Of a stretch of DNA of 64,000 bases, positions 22,701 to 32,586 are shown one piece after another. Positions within the stretch are counted from its first letter, which is position 1; the number at the start of each line of letters is the position of its first letter. Origin of the DNA: Bolinopsis microptera (Eukaryota > Ctenophora > Tentaculata > Lobata > Bolinopsidae); contig NC_087078.1 in assembly GCF_026151205.1 (NCBI RefSeq), positions 11,825,118-11,889,117 of the forward strand. The letters run 5' to 3'. The translations under genes and the position numbers were made by a program. The notes under the pieces were generated by a model, which made no database searches, had not been told where the DNA came from, and was given only the letters and a program-made list of their open reading frames with translations.

Positions 22701-25700
22701 GAGTAGGACAAATCATTTCGAAGTTAATTTTGTTTGATATCTAAGAGAGTCGTAGCTCAATTTTGGAGCTATAGAAACCTTTCTGTAGAAATCACGTGGC
22801 TTCCCACATGACATCCATTCGTTACAGAAACAAAAAGATCTTTATTATCATTACATTCTTTATTATGTTAGTTATAACCTCAACCGTGACCATCATATTA
22901 TTATGTGTCGTCAAAGTTTTATTATGTATTGTAAAAGTTTTTATTATCTGTCGTCTAACCAGAGCTCGTAAAAATTGTTATCATGTGTTGTTATACATCG
23001 TATTGTAGTCACTTTTAATTATTTATATTTGCATACATTTCATAGTTTCATTATGTATGTTTATATATCATATATTATATAATGACTCTTACTTGACTTA
23101 AGGCGGCTTCAGCGTCCGAGTATTGATGCGCTGTCTCCATAAAACTCTATCCGCCATAAGTCCGCCCATTTCTCCAGTGTCGTTGAGACCCGTGTCAGCC
23201 CGTATTATATAATGGTGTTATTAAATTTAAATTTATTATTATTATGTTTATATACTTGTTATTACTTCTGTTATTTGTTTCTCTCAGTTCATGACCACCC
23301 TACTGTTAGTCCTCATTACACTCCTGGTGTTCTGTCCTAACCCAGCACAAGCTAATGAGAGTCTCAGAGATCAAGATAACGATCTTAAACCTTGGGCAAA
23401 AAGAGAAACTCTTTCTGAGGAAGATAACGACGAAACAACAAACGATGGTGTAATCGGAAACAGTGGGTCAGGTGGTAATGATCAGAATAGTGGAAATGTT
23501 GAGAATAGTGGTAATGCTGAGAATGGTGGTAATGTTGAGAAAGGTGGAAATGTTGAGAAAGGTGGAAATGTTCAGAATAGTGGTAATGTTGAGAATGGTG
23601 AAGATGTTGAGATTGGTTTAAATATTCGCAATGATAATACGGGGAGTGATGATGACAACACTAACGATAGTGGAACAGGTGGCGATGATGATAGTAAGAA
23701 CGAGACTAAAAAGGGTAAATCTAAAAAAGGTTTATCCATGAGACTGTTGGCATTAATCATTGCATTATTTCTTGGTGTAGTGATATGTTTGTTCATATTC
23801 TATCAGTATAAACAGAGATTTATGACATTTGACTAATGATGCTTCAATCTTCATACGGAGGAGAACACGAATCGTATAACATGCTAGAAACCCGATGTAT
23901 ATTCGCGGAAATTTGAAATCAGTTATAATATGTTCTAATTTCTCTCCATCATCTAGCTCCGTTTTGTAAAAAATATGGATTTTTATTTGACGATGATAAT
24001 AAAGTTCCCTAGTCGATACTTTTTATCATAAAATAACAATCACAGTCAAAGTTAAGAATAGTCATTAGTCATAGCGTGAGTGTAAATGTAAGCTAGTCAT
24101 GACGTATCATAAAGGCTAAAGCATGAAAACGAGCAGTGATGATCTGTGCTTGCTCGGGCATGTGCAATATTTTTAGGTTGTTAGGGACGACGCAGTAAAA
24201 CTTAGCTAAAATTGTGCTTTTATTTTAACGTCTATTTTTCCTCACTTCCGATGTTGTTTACAAGAAATCTGAAGCCTAAATAAAAATTCTAAAAATGCTA
24301 TAATAGCTGCATATCCTTTTTCTACAACCTTGCTAATATTCGCGAGTTTTAAAATCCACTCGCGAGCTGTAATTGATCCATGTAATCACTTTTTGGCATT
24401 TTTCCCTATTTTAAGCCGTTGCTGGGAGATTTCTTCAAGTTTAAAATATAGTATCTAGATAAATACTGAATACTGGGTGTACGGCAAACATAATTGGCAT
24501 ACCTAAATCCGCTGTTAAATAAGCTCCACACATCTATAGTTACTGCTGCCTGTGCAAATCAATGTACAACTATGCTCTAACCGTTTATAAATGATGTTTT
24601 ATGTATGACGAATGGAGGCTCACTCTTGAAACACAGCCATCAAAAATTGGCCGGCTATGTGTAAATTTAACTATTGTAAATTATTGTCAGCCTTTCCAAT
24701 TGAAAGCACTAAATTGTTATTGACCAAAGTTAAGATACTGAATCGTATATTGAATTGTTGACAATTTAATTGATGGTAAAAAGGACTAAATAAAATTCTT
24801 TGCTAATTCTAGGATTAAAATAAAATACATTTTACAATCTTTAAAAACATCACGCACAACGATAAAAAAACCATAAACCTATAATACCACCGATTTCAAC
24901 TTGAAACGAACAAAATAAGCTTCATCACAATCTATAATTCTACTCTAAAAGTTGCCAGCTCATTTAACCAGATTGGAGAGGAGTAGTCCGATGAAAAGAA
25001 AGAAGCCCAGTCCTGAAATACCAGCCACAGTCGGTACCTCGCTCTCGGCTGACAAGGACAAGGCTGACATCACTGTGCCAACTGTAGAGGCTACGTTCAG
25101 AACGATGTTATAGAGCTTAGCTGCTTCTTCTCCCAAACCACTCTTCTCCAAGCCCCATTTGTCGTAGAGAGCAAACTTGCTTGGTATGCAAAGATTGAGG
25201 TGGCACGCCTCACCAAGCCCCATTAGGATTAATCCTATCAACAATTGGTGGGAAAAATTTAAAAACCTGAAATTACTTGTAGTTGCTCCGAAAGCCACAA
25301 CTGCACCAGTGTGATACAACACATTTCCAATCATCATTGTGTGGATGATATTGAAATTCCTAAACCTACTTGACAAATAACTCAAAGTTAAAGCAGAAAC
25401 AAACGAAACAATGCCAAAGATACGCAATAGCGGTACTGCCGAAGTCAGAGAATATGTGCTAGAATAGACTATCCTAGCCGGGAGCACATACCCTATTATT
25501 TCAGCTACCACGTTATTCAGGAACAGGACAATGTCTGGAAAGTAAAATGCGACTCTTCGTGTCCAGTTCGAGATAGGTTGGGGACCAGGGGTGAATTTAC
25601 TTTGCAGCTCCTTTTCTAGCAGCTCCTTTTCATCGCTAGAAACAACTTTCTGTTCGGAGCTTTTCTCAACATTTATGTTTCCTAGCAATGGTAGTAGTAA

Positions 25701-28700
25701 AAGAGGTAAGATATTAAAGCAAGCTACGCCAATACCAACCAATACCCATCCGCCAGCTACATACAGCTCAGTGCCCAATATTGAAGAGACGATTACCCCG
25801 ACTTGGATGAAACTGCTTATCAAGATCATCGACTTCTGATCTTCTTTGAGATACAGATCAATTACCTCCCCCTGAAATATATTATAGTAAACAATTTCAT
25901 TTTAGTGTTTTATATATTATATAGAACCTTAAAAATTAGCATGAAAACAAAATATTTCTACGAAACATTAAAGTAAAAAGAAACCAAACCTGGTTGATAA
26001 TCGATAAAAGGATAAATCTGCCACTAACCTGAACAAAGACATACATAATGCCCACTGCACACCCTTGGAGCCCCCTCAACAGTGCTATAGTCCCAAATAT
26101 CACAACAGCTCCACAGCTCCTATCAATAGTAACGTGGATTAAAGACATCAGTGCCGTACTGACCAGATTGAAGATACTGAGCCCGAGGAACCTTCGGAAC
26201 AGAGATGCATTCCTGATAGTTTTAGGTAGGAAGCTGTAGAGAAAGGGGCCCATTGGGGAGGTGATTAGTGTTGCAGATATGGAAACTGTACCTAGAGGTA
26301 AGAGCTGTGAAATTTATAAAGCGGCAATCAGACATTTAAATTTAGAAAAACTTAAAACCTCTAAAATTCTTGTTTTGAAAAATAATTGAACAAAAGAACA
26401 AATCAAAGCTCTTACCTATAATTACCTATAATTACCTATAATTACCTATAATCACCTATAATTACCTATAATTACCATAATTACCTATAATGGTGCTGAA
26501 GCCAGACTTCGTAACCCAGTCTAAATAGAATCCAGAGGGGTACAATCGGGTAAGAAAGACTATCATCATTCCGAGGCAGGCGAAAACAACAATCGTTATC
26601 CTATGCCCTCTTGTTAGTTCTGTAAAGTAAGAACATTCTTAACACACATTATCGAAATGAAATTTTATGATCTGCAGTAACTTAATTTTTTACGGATTGT
26701 TTACTAATTATTCATAAAATCTTAGGCCGTAGAATAAGCAGGTTTGCCTTGATTAATTGATTGGGTGAGTTCTGAAGGTCGCAATATACTAAGCATAATA
26801 TCAGAACAAGCTTGGTGCACTTCAAAATGTATTAAACGATAAACAATATAATATTAATATGTTAAAGACATGCTGTATTTACTATTTACTACTTATCTGC
26901 AGTTCAGAGTATATTTAAGGCTGTATTAATTTACTTCTTACCTGAACACGGTGGATCATCTTTCAATCGTTTACATTGTTCTGAAAGTTTACATTGTTCT
27001 GAAAGTTTACATTGTTCTGAAAGATCATCTTTCTCTGTAGTCATATCTCTTTGGCTGACTGAACAAACTTAAAAATCCACTAAAAACAAAATGAACAAAT
27101 AATTGAATAAGTTACTTTAATGGCGTCACGTATGGGGCTTTGGTGCCGTTGAGTTTTTTAGGGCGATCGTTCGATCATCTCAATTCAGGTGAACCGCTCT
27201 CAATCTCGTTGACAGTAGACCTACATTAGTGGGTGAGGCTAATTAGTATACGGATTTGCAACAACTTCTGACCTTGAGGCAGCTAGGCACACTTATGGGG
27301 CTATTCTTAAACAGTGCAAATCCATATTTATTATCGGACCCTAATGACCTCAGTAAGATTTAAGTTAAAATTATCATGTTATAATCAGCTGCTAAGTGTT
27401 AATCTGGACAAACCGTGTTTTTCGAGCATGATTTGCAGCTGAACCGTTTGTGTGCAGCTGATGAATGGCTGCAAGGTTTGCAAATCCGGTCATAATTTGC
27501 ACGTTGCGGCTAATACTGGTATTAAAGTGTTGGCTCTCTCAGCATATGGAGAGATAAACTTCTTTCTTTGGGATTTATAGTGACCTCATATAAAAGCACA
27601 GACCTTGTATTAAAATATGTAGATCAAGTATTCCTGTAATCCTTGCTGTGATATTCTGTCACTCTCTTAGAAGTTTCGTCTTTGTTTGACATACAAGGCA
27701 TTCCAATGAAACGCAACGATAAAAGATCGAATGAATTTTATCATTCCACGGAAAAAGTTGTTTCAAAATACGCCGAATTTCATTCCTAAGAGAAATGTGT
27801 GTTCAATTAAATGTGTGCTCAATTAAATGTGTGCTAACCGTGTCCATCAACAAATAACCAAATTATCCAGATATGTTTGTTCGCGAATTTCGTAGAATTT
27901 CACCTCATTATTTAGGGGATAATACCTGTTTAGGGGTCTCGAAAAGTTATAACTATTCTGAAAGTAGATTATTGGAGTATACCCCTACTAGTATAATTAG
28001 TACCTACTAATTATGTATTTTTAATTTTGATCCCTTTAAAGAATCATACCCTGAGACCAACAAAAAAATAGCAATCCAAAATAAATGTACCCTCTTTTAA
28101 CCCTCTAGTATCAGGTAAGTGACCATAACCAGGTACCTCTGGATACATTAACAGCAGATAATTATGCAAAACCAGATATTTTTGCGGGCACTCATTTTCG
28201 CGGATTTCTAAAATTAGATCATTTTCGCGCCATCAATTTTTCGCGAATTGAAATGATTCGATGGAGAAATGAGTTAGAGGCACTCAATTTCGCGGCACAA
28301 ATTGTCCCAAACAATTGCGAAAATAAATTCCCCACCAAAATTAATGGCTTTACAGTAGAAGGGGGTTTCTCTTTGCTGGAATAGCTCAATTTTCACTATT
28401 TGTTTGAAAATGGGGGAAAATGAGGGAAAATAGAGGAAAATGGGGTTGGAACCCCCAACAACTAATTATTATTACTTTATCCTCGCAGTTCAGTACACAA
28501 TGGCAGAGATGGTACCACCAGAAATCAGCTCACAGACAGATTCAGTTACAGTGCCCGGAATGTCACAAGGTATTCGTGAAACTGCAACAGCTAGAGGTGC
28601 ACCTCAGGTATTACAGGAATTTGTAGTTAATAATACGGAATAAGTTGATAAATAAGTTGATTACTTGTGTTTTGACACTTACACTAAACTTCGGTAAGTC

Positions 28701-30505
28701 AGAAAATGTACAATTTATATCTCATTTGTTATATAGTACATAGTAATGTTGAAAGTTTTAAAACTAACCTACATATACATTATACATTATATACATCCCA
28801 GGTCCCATCTGAAGCTAAAGATATTCAAGTGTCCAGAAGTAGAGTGTGACAAGTCGTTTTGTACACAGCAGCAGTGCAACAACCACGCTCTTATACATTC
28901 TGGTACCATTATCATTAATTCTTTGTAGTTAATACAGGGTGGGCCAAAAGTCAGTGGGCATACGTTGGCCTTAATAGCTCAGTCACTGATTGCCCAATTG
29001 AAATAATTCTTTCTAGTTTCTGGTATGACTTACTACCACCACTGGTTCGAGGAATTTGTCAAATCGAAAAATATTCGAGATCTTTTCTTTCAAATAAAGG
29101 TTCATTTTCGCATTTATTTGATAGTTTGAATAGTCGGATCGAACTAAATTTTATTGAATTGTGTTGGGCCATTCGAATTACGTTTGTCCTTAAAAAATTA
29201 GAACTGTAGCTTCTCAGATGACCGAGATATGAAGCATTTAAACGAGTTTATTCATTACGTGTGATCAGGTGATTGGTTTACCTAATCACGTGATTAGGTG
29301 AACCCGTTAACCACCCCGTTAAACATTATGGGAATTAAGGTGTCGTGTCACATAATCACCCAGTCAATTTTGTTAACGAGATACAGAAAATGCTTGATAA
29401 CTTCGTCATTTATGATCTGTTTTGCCTCATCTTTTCAGATCATATGCAACATTTAATACTCTACCGTCTCTGAAAAAATTAGGCGTTCAGCATGTTCAGA
29501 GAAAACAGTATAGGTGTTTTAATATTGAATGGGCGTGGTCTAAAATATTCGAATTTTCAAATTTTGACGACGGAATCCTCGAACCAGTAAGTACAGTATG
29601 CCATTTGCAAAGCAACAGCTCTCAAATATAAAACATGGTGCAGCTATTAAGGCCAACGTATGCCCACTGACTTTTGGCTCACCCTGTATTTGTACGCATT
29701 TTTGTTAGATTAAACGTTTTGGAGTGTTGCGAAATACTTTCAACCATTAGAGAATTAGATCAGCTAAAAATTGTAAACATAATTTCCACAGGAGAGAAGA
29801 ACTTTGAGTGCACGAAGTGTAGGAAGACGTTTCGAGAGAAGAGTACCCTGAAAAGACATTCTCGCACACATTCACAAATCAAACTCTACCGTTGCGAGGT
29901 CAGATGTAAATCTTTATTGAGGTTTTAATTCATCAACTAACATCAACTAACTAATTCATCAACTGTAAACATTTAGGTTGATTAGTAATCCCTCAATCAA
30001 TCTTGTCACCGAATTCTTTTTTTTTCCCTCAATTGATTGTACCATTCAACTTTCCAGATTTACTGTTTCCAATGTGCAGCGGTGTAGCCCCCCACGTGCA
30101 GCGATGTAGCCCCCCTAAATATGACATTCTTTGCAGGTCTGCCACAAGTCATTCTCCTACGCCAGTTCTCTGAGTGTACACCGCAAACATTTCCACGCCA
30201 GGTTAATAGCCGGTGTGGAAACTACTTCTGAAACCGGAAAATCTACTCAAACTGAGGTTTTAAGCGAGACTGAAGTTTTAACACGATCAGTTTCGGAGAA
30301 GGCGGATAATGAAATGGTTAGTTCCAGTGTTGTAAATAATGAGAGTCAGCGAGATAAACAACAAAAGTCAAAATCCAAGGTCGGTGGGCAAACTGTTGCT
30401 ACCCAAACTGATTCTTCCATTCGAACAGTGTGTACGGATTCTGACGGAATAGACAAGGAAAATGAACACGATAATGAACCAGAAAGTGCTAAATCATGTT
30501 CCTAA
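19739..30505 (+). CDS. C2H2 zinc-finger protein, five fingers, with C-terminal TQT motifs
   Basis: Seven coding exons: 19739-20030, 20191-20331, 20449-20627, 28489-28607, 28802-28902, 29792-29898 and 30137-30505. Phases close (1308 nt, 435 aa). The start is the ATG at 19739. The N-terminal 190 residues are Ser/Asp-rich without a recognised domain. Five fingers follow: C196/C201/H214/H219, C226/C229/H242/H246, C254/C259/H272/H276, C284/C287/H300/H304 and C312/C315/H328/H333. Three of them are split by introns, so the spacing itself validates the splicing. The tail carries KSTQTE and VATQTD, matching the TQT anchor bound by dynein light chain LC8. It is probably a nuclear DNA-binding regulator. 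The 7.86-kb third intron hosts two other genes. Confidence 0.82.
20680..20905 (+). repeat. Left arm of a large inverted duplication
   Basis: This stretch recurs in reverse complement at 23995-24240 with an estimated 75% identity. Shared blocks include GAGCAAGCACAGATCATCA, CGTCATGACTA and AAAAAGTATCGA. The arms bracket 3.1 kb inside the zinc-finger gene's third intron. Confidence 0.75.
21152..22450. mobile_element. G-run-ended TIR element (1.3 kb), non-autonomous
   Basis: The left end is a run of 12 G, then GTACCACTGTCCATTTT. The right end is the complement, ACAGTGGTAC followed by a run of about 20 C. The flanks carry a perfect 6-bp direct repeat TCTGAC (21146-21151 and 22451-22456). The subterminal regions are made of GACAAAA/TTTTGTC repeats. 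The middle (21440-22320) is unique and I see no transposase in it. Confidence 0.75.
21190..21425. repeat. GGGACAAAA-type minisatellite
   Basis: Irregular 8- to 9-bp units (GGGACAAAA, GACAAAAAA, TGGACAAAA) fill the left part of the G-run element; a shorter inverted counterpart lies at 22300-22430. They generate long spurious Phe/Leu/Ser/Pro frames on the minus strand. Confidence 0.85.
22615..22640. mobile_element. Terminal fragment of the Harbinger-like MITE family
   Basis: AGGGGTCGTTCACATA matches the ends of the elements at 31179 and 35585; no second end is seen nearby. Confidence 0.5.
23291..23836 (+). CDS. Small type I membrane protein with hexapeptide repeats
   Basis: An intact single-exon frame of 181 residues, nested in the zinc-finger gene's third intron on the same strand. 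Residues 1-21 are a clear signal peptide (MTTLLLVLITLLVFCPNPAQA). The middle contains about eight degenerate hexapeptides of the form SGNVEN/GGNVEK (near residues 62-115), encoded by 18-bp units. An Asp/Asn-rich stretch and a KKGKSKKG basic patch follow. One membrane helix (about 148-170, LLALIIALFLGVVICLFIF) and an eight-residue tail complete it. I recognise no family. TTTCTCTCAG directly upstream could be a 3' splice site, so a non-coding 5' exon is possible. It lies between the inverted arms at 20680 and 23995. Confidence 0.6.
   Translation: MTTLLLVLITLLVFCPNPAQANESLRDQDNDLKPWAKRETLSEEDNDETTNDGVIGNSGSGGNDQNSGNVENSGNAENGGNVEKGGNVEKGGNVQNSGNVENGEDVEIGLNIRNDNTGSDDDNTNDSGTGGDDDSKNETKKGKSKKGLSMRLLALIIALFLGVVICLFIFYQYKQRFMTFD
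23995..24240 (-). repeat. Right arm of the large inverted duplication
   Basis: Reverse complement of the segment at 20680-20905, diverged to an estimated 75% identity. Together they enclose the G-run element and the hexapeptide membrane-protein gene. Confidence 0.75.
24960..27044 (-). CDS. Major facilitator superfamily transporter (SLC18B1-like), nested antisense in a zinc-finger gene intron
   Basis: Four coding exons on the minus strand: 27044-26942, 26619-26485, 26291-26029 and 25871-24960. All introns are GT-AG and phases match (1413 nt, 470 aa). The N terminus has three copies of the hexapeptide LSEQCK, then 12 predicted membrane helices. The pattern of TM1 ending in STIIG, a short SPMGPFLY motif before a cytoplasmic loop, and a central KELLEKEL loop suggests the DHA1/SLC18B1-like branch (drug:proton or polyamine-type antiporters). 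That is a resemblance only, and the substrate is unknown. The whole gene lies inside intron 3 (20628-28488) of the C2H2 gene, transcribed in the opposite direction. Confidence 0.75.
26411..26489 (-). repeat. Decamer array carrying repeated splice donors at an exon boundary
   Basis: On the minus strand the unit GTAATTATAG is repeated about eight times, the first partly inside exon 2 of the nested MFS gene (donor after 26485). Each unit begins with GTAATT and ends with TATAG, so every junction reads as a possible 5' and 3' splice site. Confidence 0.85.
27045..28488. other. Intron 3 remainder: upstream region of the nested MFS gene
   Basis: 1.4 kb between the MFS start codon and the next zinc-finger exon. 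No coding frame is recognised. Around 28140-28360 are several TTCGCG motifs and an ATTAATGGCTTTACAGTA end that may be part of a decayed MITE; 28395-28445 has GGGGGAAAATGAG-type purine repeats. Confidence 0.45.
28935..29686. mobile_element. Tc1/mariner-type TIR element (752 bp) in intron 5 of the zinc-finger gene
   Basis: Starts CAGGGTGGGCCAAAAGTCAG and ends with its near-perfect complement (TTTTGGCTCACCCTG). Inverted repeats are about 46 bp and extend to the shared block around GGCCTTAATAGC. The flanks are TA on both sides (933-934, 687-688 of the 29-kb block). No transposase frame is intact. It sits between exons 5 and 6. Confidence 0.85.
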
Positions 30506-31010
30506 TTATAATTAGATTTATCATTGAAGGTTTTTGCTTTTTGTGTACGTTTTAAGATCAATAGTATCTACTTACTTTAGGATACATTATTCATAGCAAA
30601 TGGTGTGACCAATACAAATGTTTTATGGTCACAAGTTGGACTCTTCGTTCTATTCCAGTATTTCCTCGTTGACATATTCGGAACGAAATCGATTTTGTCA
30701 ATATCTTCAAACTTTAAAAGAGAGAAAGACGAGGTTTGAAGAATAATACATCTTGTATTTAAATTAGAAAATGTTTCTTGTTGTTCCCAATTATATTCTG
30801 GAGATCAAAGATACAGTTTTATTGTCCAGGTCACAATGACTCAAATCACAAAGCATAAAAACAGAACGCTCGATCTCCGGCCTCCCAAAACTTAACAACA
30901 GTAGAAAGTCCTTAAGATGGTCGCTTTGATTTTAGCATGTTCTGTAGCGCGCGGATACCTTTATGTGATAAATTTTCATTGTTGTTGGTTTTGATCACAA
31001 CATCACATGT
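30506..31010. other. 3' flank of the zinc-finger gene, no feature recognised
   Basis: AT-rich; would contain the 3' UTR. No convincing poly-A signal can be singled out and no repeat is seen. Confidence 0.45.
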
Positions 31011-31013
31011 GCA

Positions 31014-31175
31014 GTGGTCGTGGTGTAACGGCAGTATCTGCACTTGATAGTATTAACCAAGCGGGTTCGAATCTACCCAGTGCCACCTTCCTTAGGGGTT
31101 ACCTGGGGACCTCAGGCTATTATATTTATGTTCAGAGATTCGGCGGAATGACAGGCTGAGCGCGGCCCATTAACC
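31014..31175 (+). mobile_element. tRNA-derived SINE
   Basis: The head (about 31014-31087) looks like a tRNA gene. An A-box-like TGGTGTAACGG is at 31021-31031, and a B box GGTTCGAATCT at 31064-31074 lies in a T-arm-like context. GTGCCACC at 31080-31087 can partly pair with GTGGTCG at the start. No CCA-like processing context or terminator T-run follows. Instead there is a body ending in GGCGGAATGACAGGCTGAGC, shared with the fragment at 9576-9635. Two copies sharing a non-tRNA tail make it a SINE rather than a tRNA gene. The 3' end abuts the Harbinger-like MITE. Confidence 0.72.
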
Positions 31176-31178
31176 TTA

Positions 31179-31327
31179 GGGGTCTTCACATATTACGTAA
31201 TCAGCTGAGGGGGGGGGGGGTTTCCGAATGATTACGCTAGTGTAATTTTGACACAATAGGTATGTGTCAAACTGATTACGAAGGGGGGTTGTTCCCAAAA
31301 ATGATTACGTAATATGTGAACGACCCC
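31179..31327. mobile_element. Harbinger-like MITE, copy A (149 bp)
   Basis: Inverted ends GGGGTC(G)TTCACATATTACGT, flanked by TTA on both sides (31176-31178 and 31328-31330), the 3-bp duplication typical of PIF/Harbinger. It contains an internal G-run. Confidence 0.8.
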
Positions 31328-31816
31328 TTATTGCCACAAGTAGCCACTAAATCAGTCACCCAATTTTTTTAAACCTTGTGACTTTGAAACGTCGTTTATC
31401 CTAACAGTGCAATATCATTTGTCGCAAATCAGAATAATCAGAAACTATTTGGAAAAACCCAAAAACTGTCTTGTGAAAAGACCTTGAGGTTATATAGTAT
31501 GAAAATGACCAACATCGAATTATTTTGAACGCTGATTCCGAATCGGCGAATCACTCATAATAGGGTTGGGGTTTTGGTTTAATTTATGTAAAATCTCTTT
31601 TTTTCCCCGGCTACATAACCGTAAAAACTCAAGTCAAGCGATACTTTTTGGGCGAGCGAAATAATAAGAACCCACAAATACAAAATAGTGATGCTGGAGA
31701 TCCTCTAATTTGGGGGCAAAAAGTCGCCGGAAGGAACCATCATATCATATATAACTTTACCGAGCTTTCTTCAGTCTTCTACTGCTAGAAATTTTTGCCA
31801 AAAGCCATAAATGCCA

Positions 31817-32574
31817 ACACTATATAGTGACAAGCACTTTATAGTGACATGTCACTATATAGTCCTGTCACTATAAAGTTGAAAGTGCGTTTTGCACACT
31901 ATATAGTGACATGTGAGACGGCTGCAAATTTACCTAAAAGGATGTGACCCATGTCTTCAGATGGTAAGGTCGCGTAACATTGAACGTGCTACAGATCATA
32001 ACTAGCTGATCCGTCATCTCAAATATTTTATGGCAAGCTGTAGAAAGGTTGTGACCCAAGTACTCATGTGGAAACATGAGTACTTGTTGGAGCTCGTAAT
32101 TGGAGTCGTTGAAGGACAAGCTATATCAATCATGGCTACTCCCTCTGTTGAATACACTACTGGTAAACTAGGAAAGGACAACGCTCTCGCGGATGGTCAA
32201 CGCTATAACACCTTAAACAGAAAGAGGAACGGTTAACTGATGGAGTCACGAAGACCTACAGGACCTGTGTAAGTGTTGTTCGTGGCTGTCTGGCTCAACT
32301 GCAAACTGGTGCTTCATGAACAGACAGTAAAAAACTCTCCGAACCACAACCACGATGAACAAAGAGCAGAGATCTTGGTCGACCGCTCTAAGAAGACGAT
32401 GAAGGAACGTGCAGCGACATCGGACACATCAAGGAAAAGTCGATATAAGATAAACTTGTCACTATATGTTTCTGTCACTATATAGTGCGTTTTGCACACT
32501 ATATGGTGACAAAGATCAGCTGTCATTATAAAGTGCTTGTCACTATATAGTGTTGTCACTATATAGTGCGATTA
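31817..32574. mobile_element. Mutator-like element with repeated ACTATATAGTG termini
   Basis: Both ends consist of several copies of the self-complementary CACTATATAGTG and its variants, arranged so that ACTATATAGTGACAAGCACT at the left mirrors AGTGCTTGTCACTATATAGT at the right. CCATAAATGCCA occurs on both sides (31805-31816 and 32575-32586), a 12-bp direct repeat consistent with a long Mutator-type duplication. The interior encodes decayed FLYWCH zinc-finger segments, as found next to MULE transposases. Confidence 0.65.
32130..32440 (+). pseudogene. FLYWCH-type zinc-finger remnant
   Basis: Three overlapping frames together resemble one FLYWCH domain. GKLGKDNALADGQRYNTLN is followed in another frame by GVTKTYRTCVSVVRGCLAQL, then in a third by HEQTVKNSPNHNHDE and a basic KERAAT helix. 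The order (G..Y.....R, Y..C, C.A.L, HNH) is that of FLYWCH fingers, which occur in MULE transposases and some host proteins. Stops and frameshifts make it non-functional. No transposase catalytic core is seen. Confidence 0.5.
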
Positions 32575-32586
32575 CCATAAATGCCA

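Noticed and set aside
22796-23008. 70-residue hydrophobic plus-strand frame
   Set aside because: AT-rich repeats of ATTATGT make Ile/Val/Leu codons by chance; no start context, family or partner.
31014-31087. Genuine tRNA gene
   Set aside because: The acceptor stem pairs poorly, there is no T-run terminator, and the shared 3' body makes a SINE the better reading.
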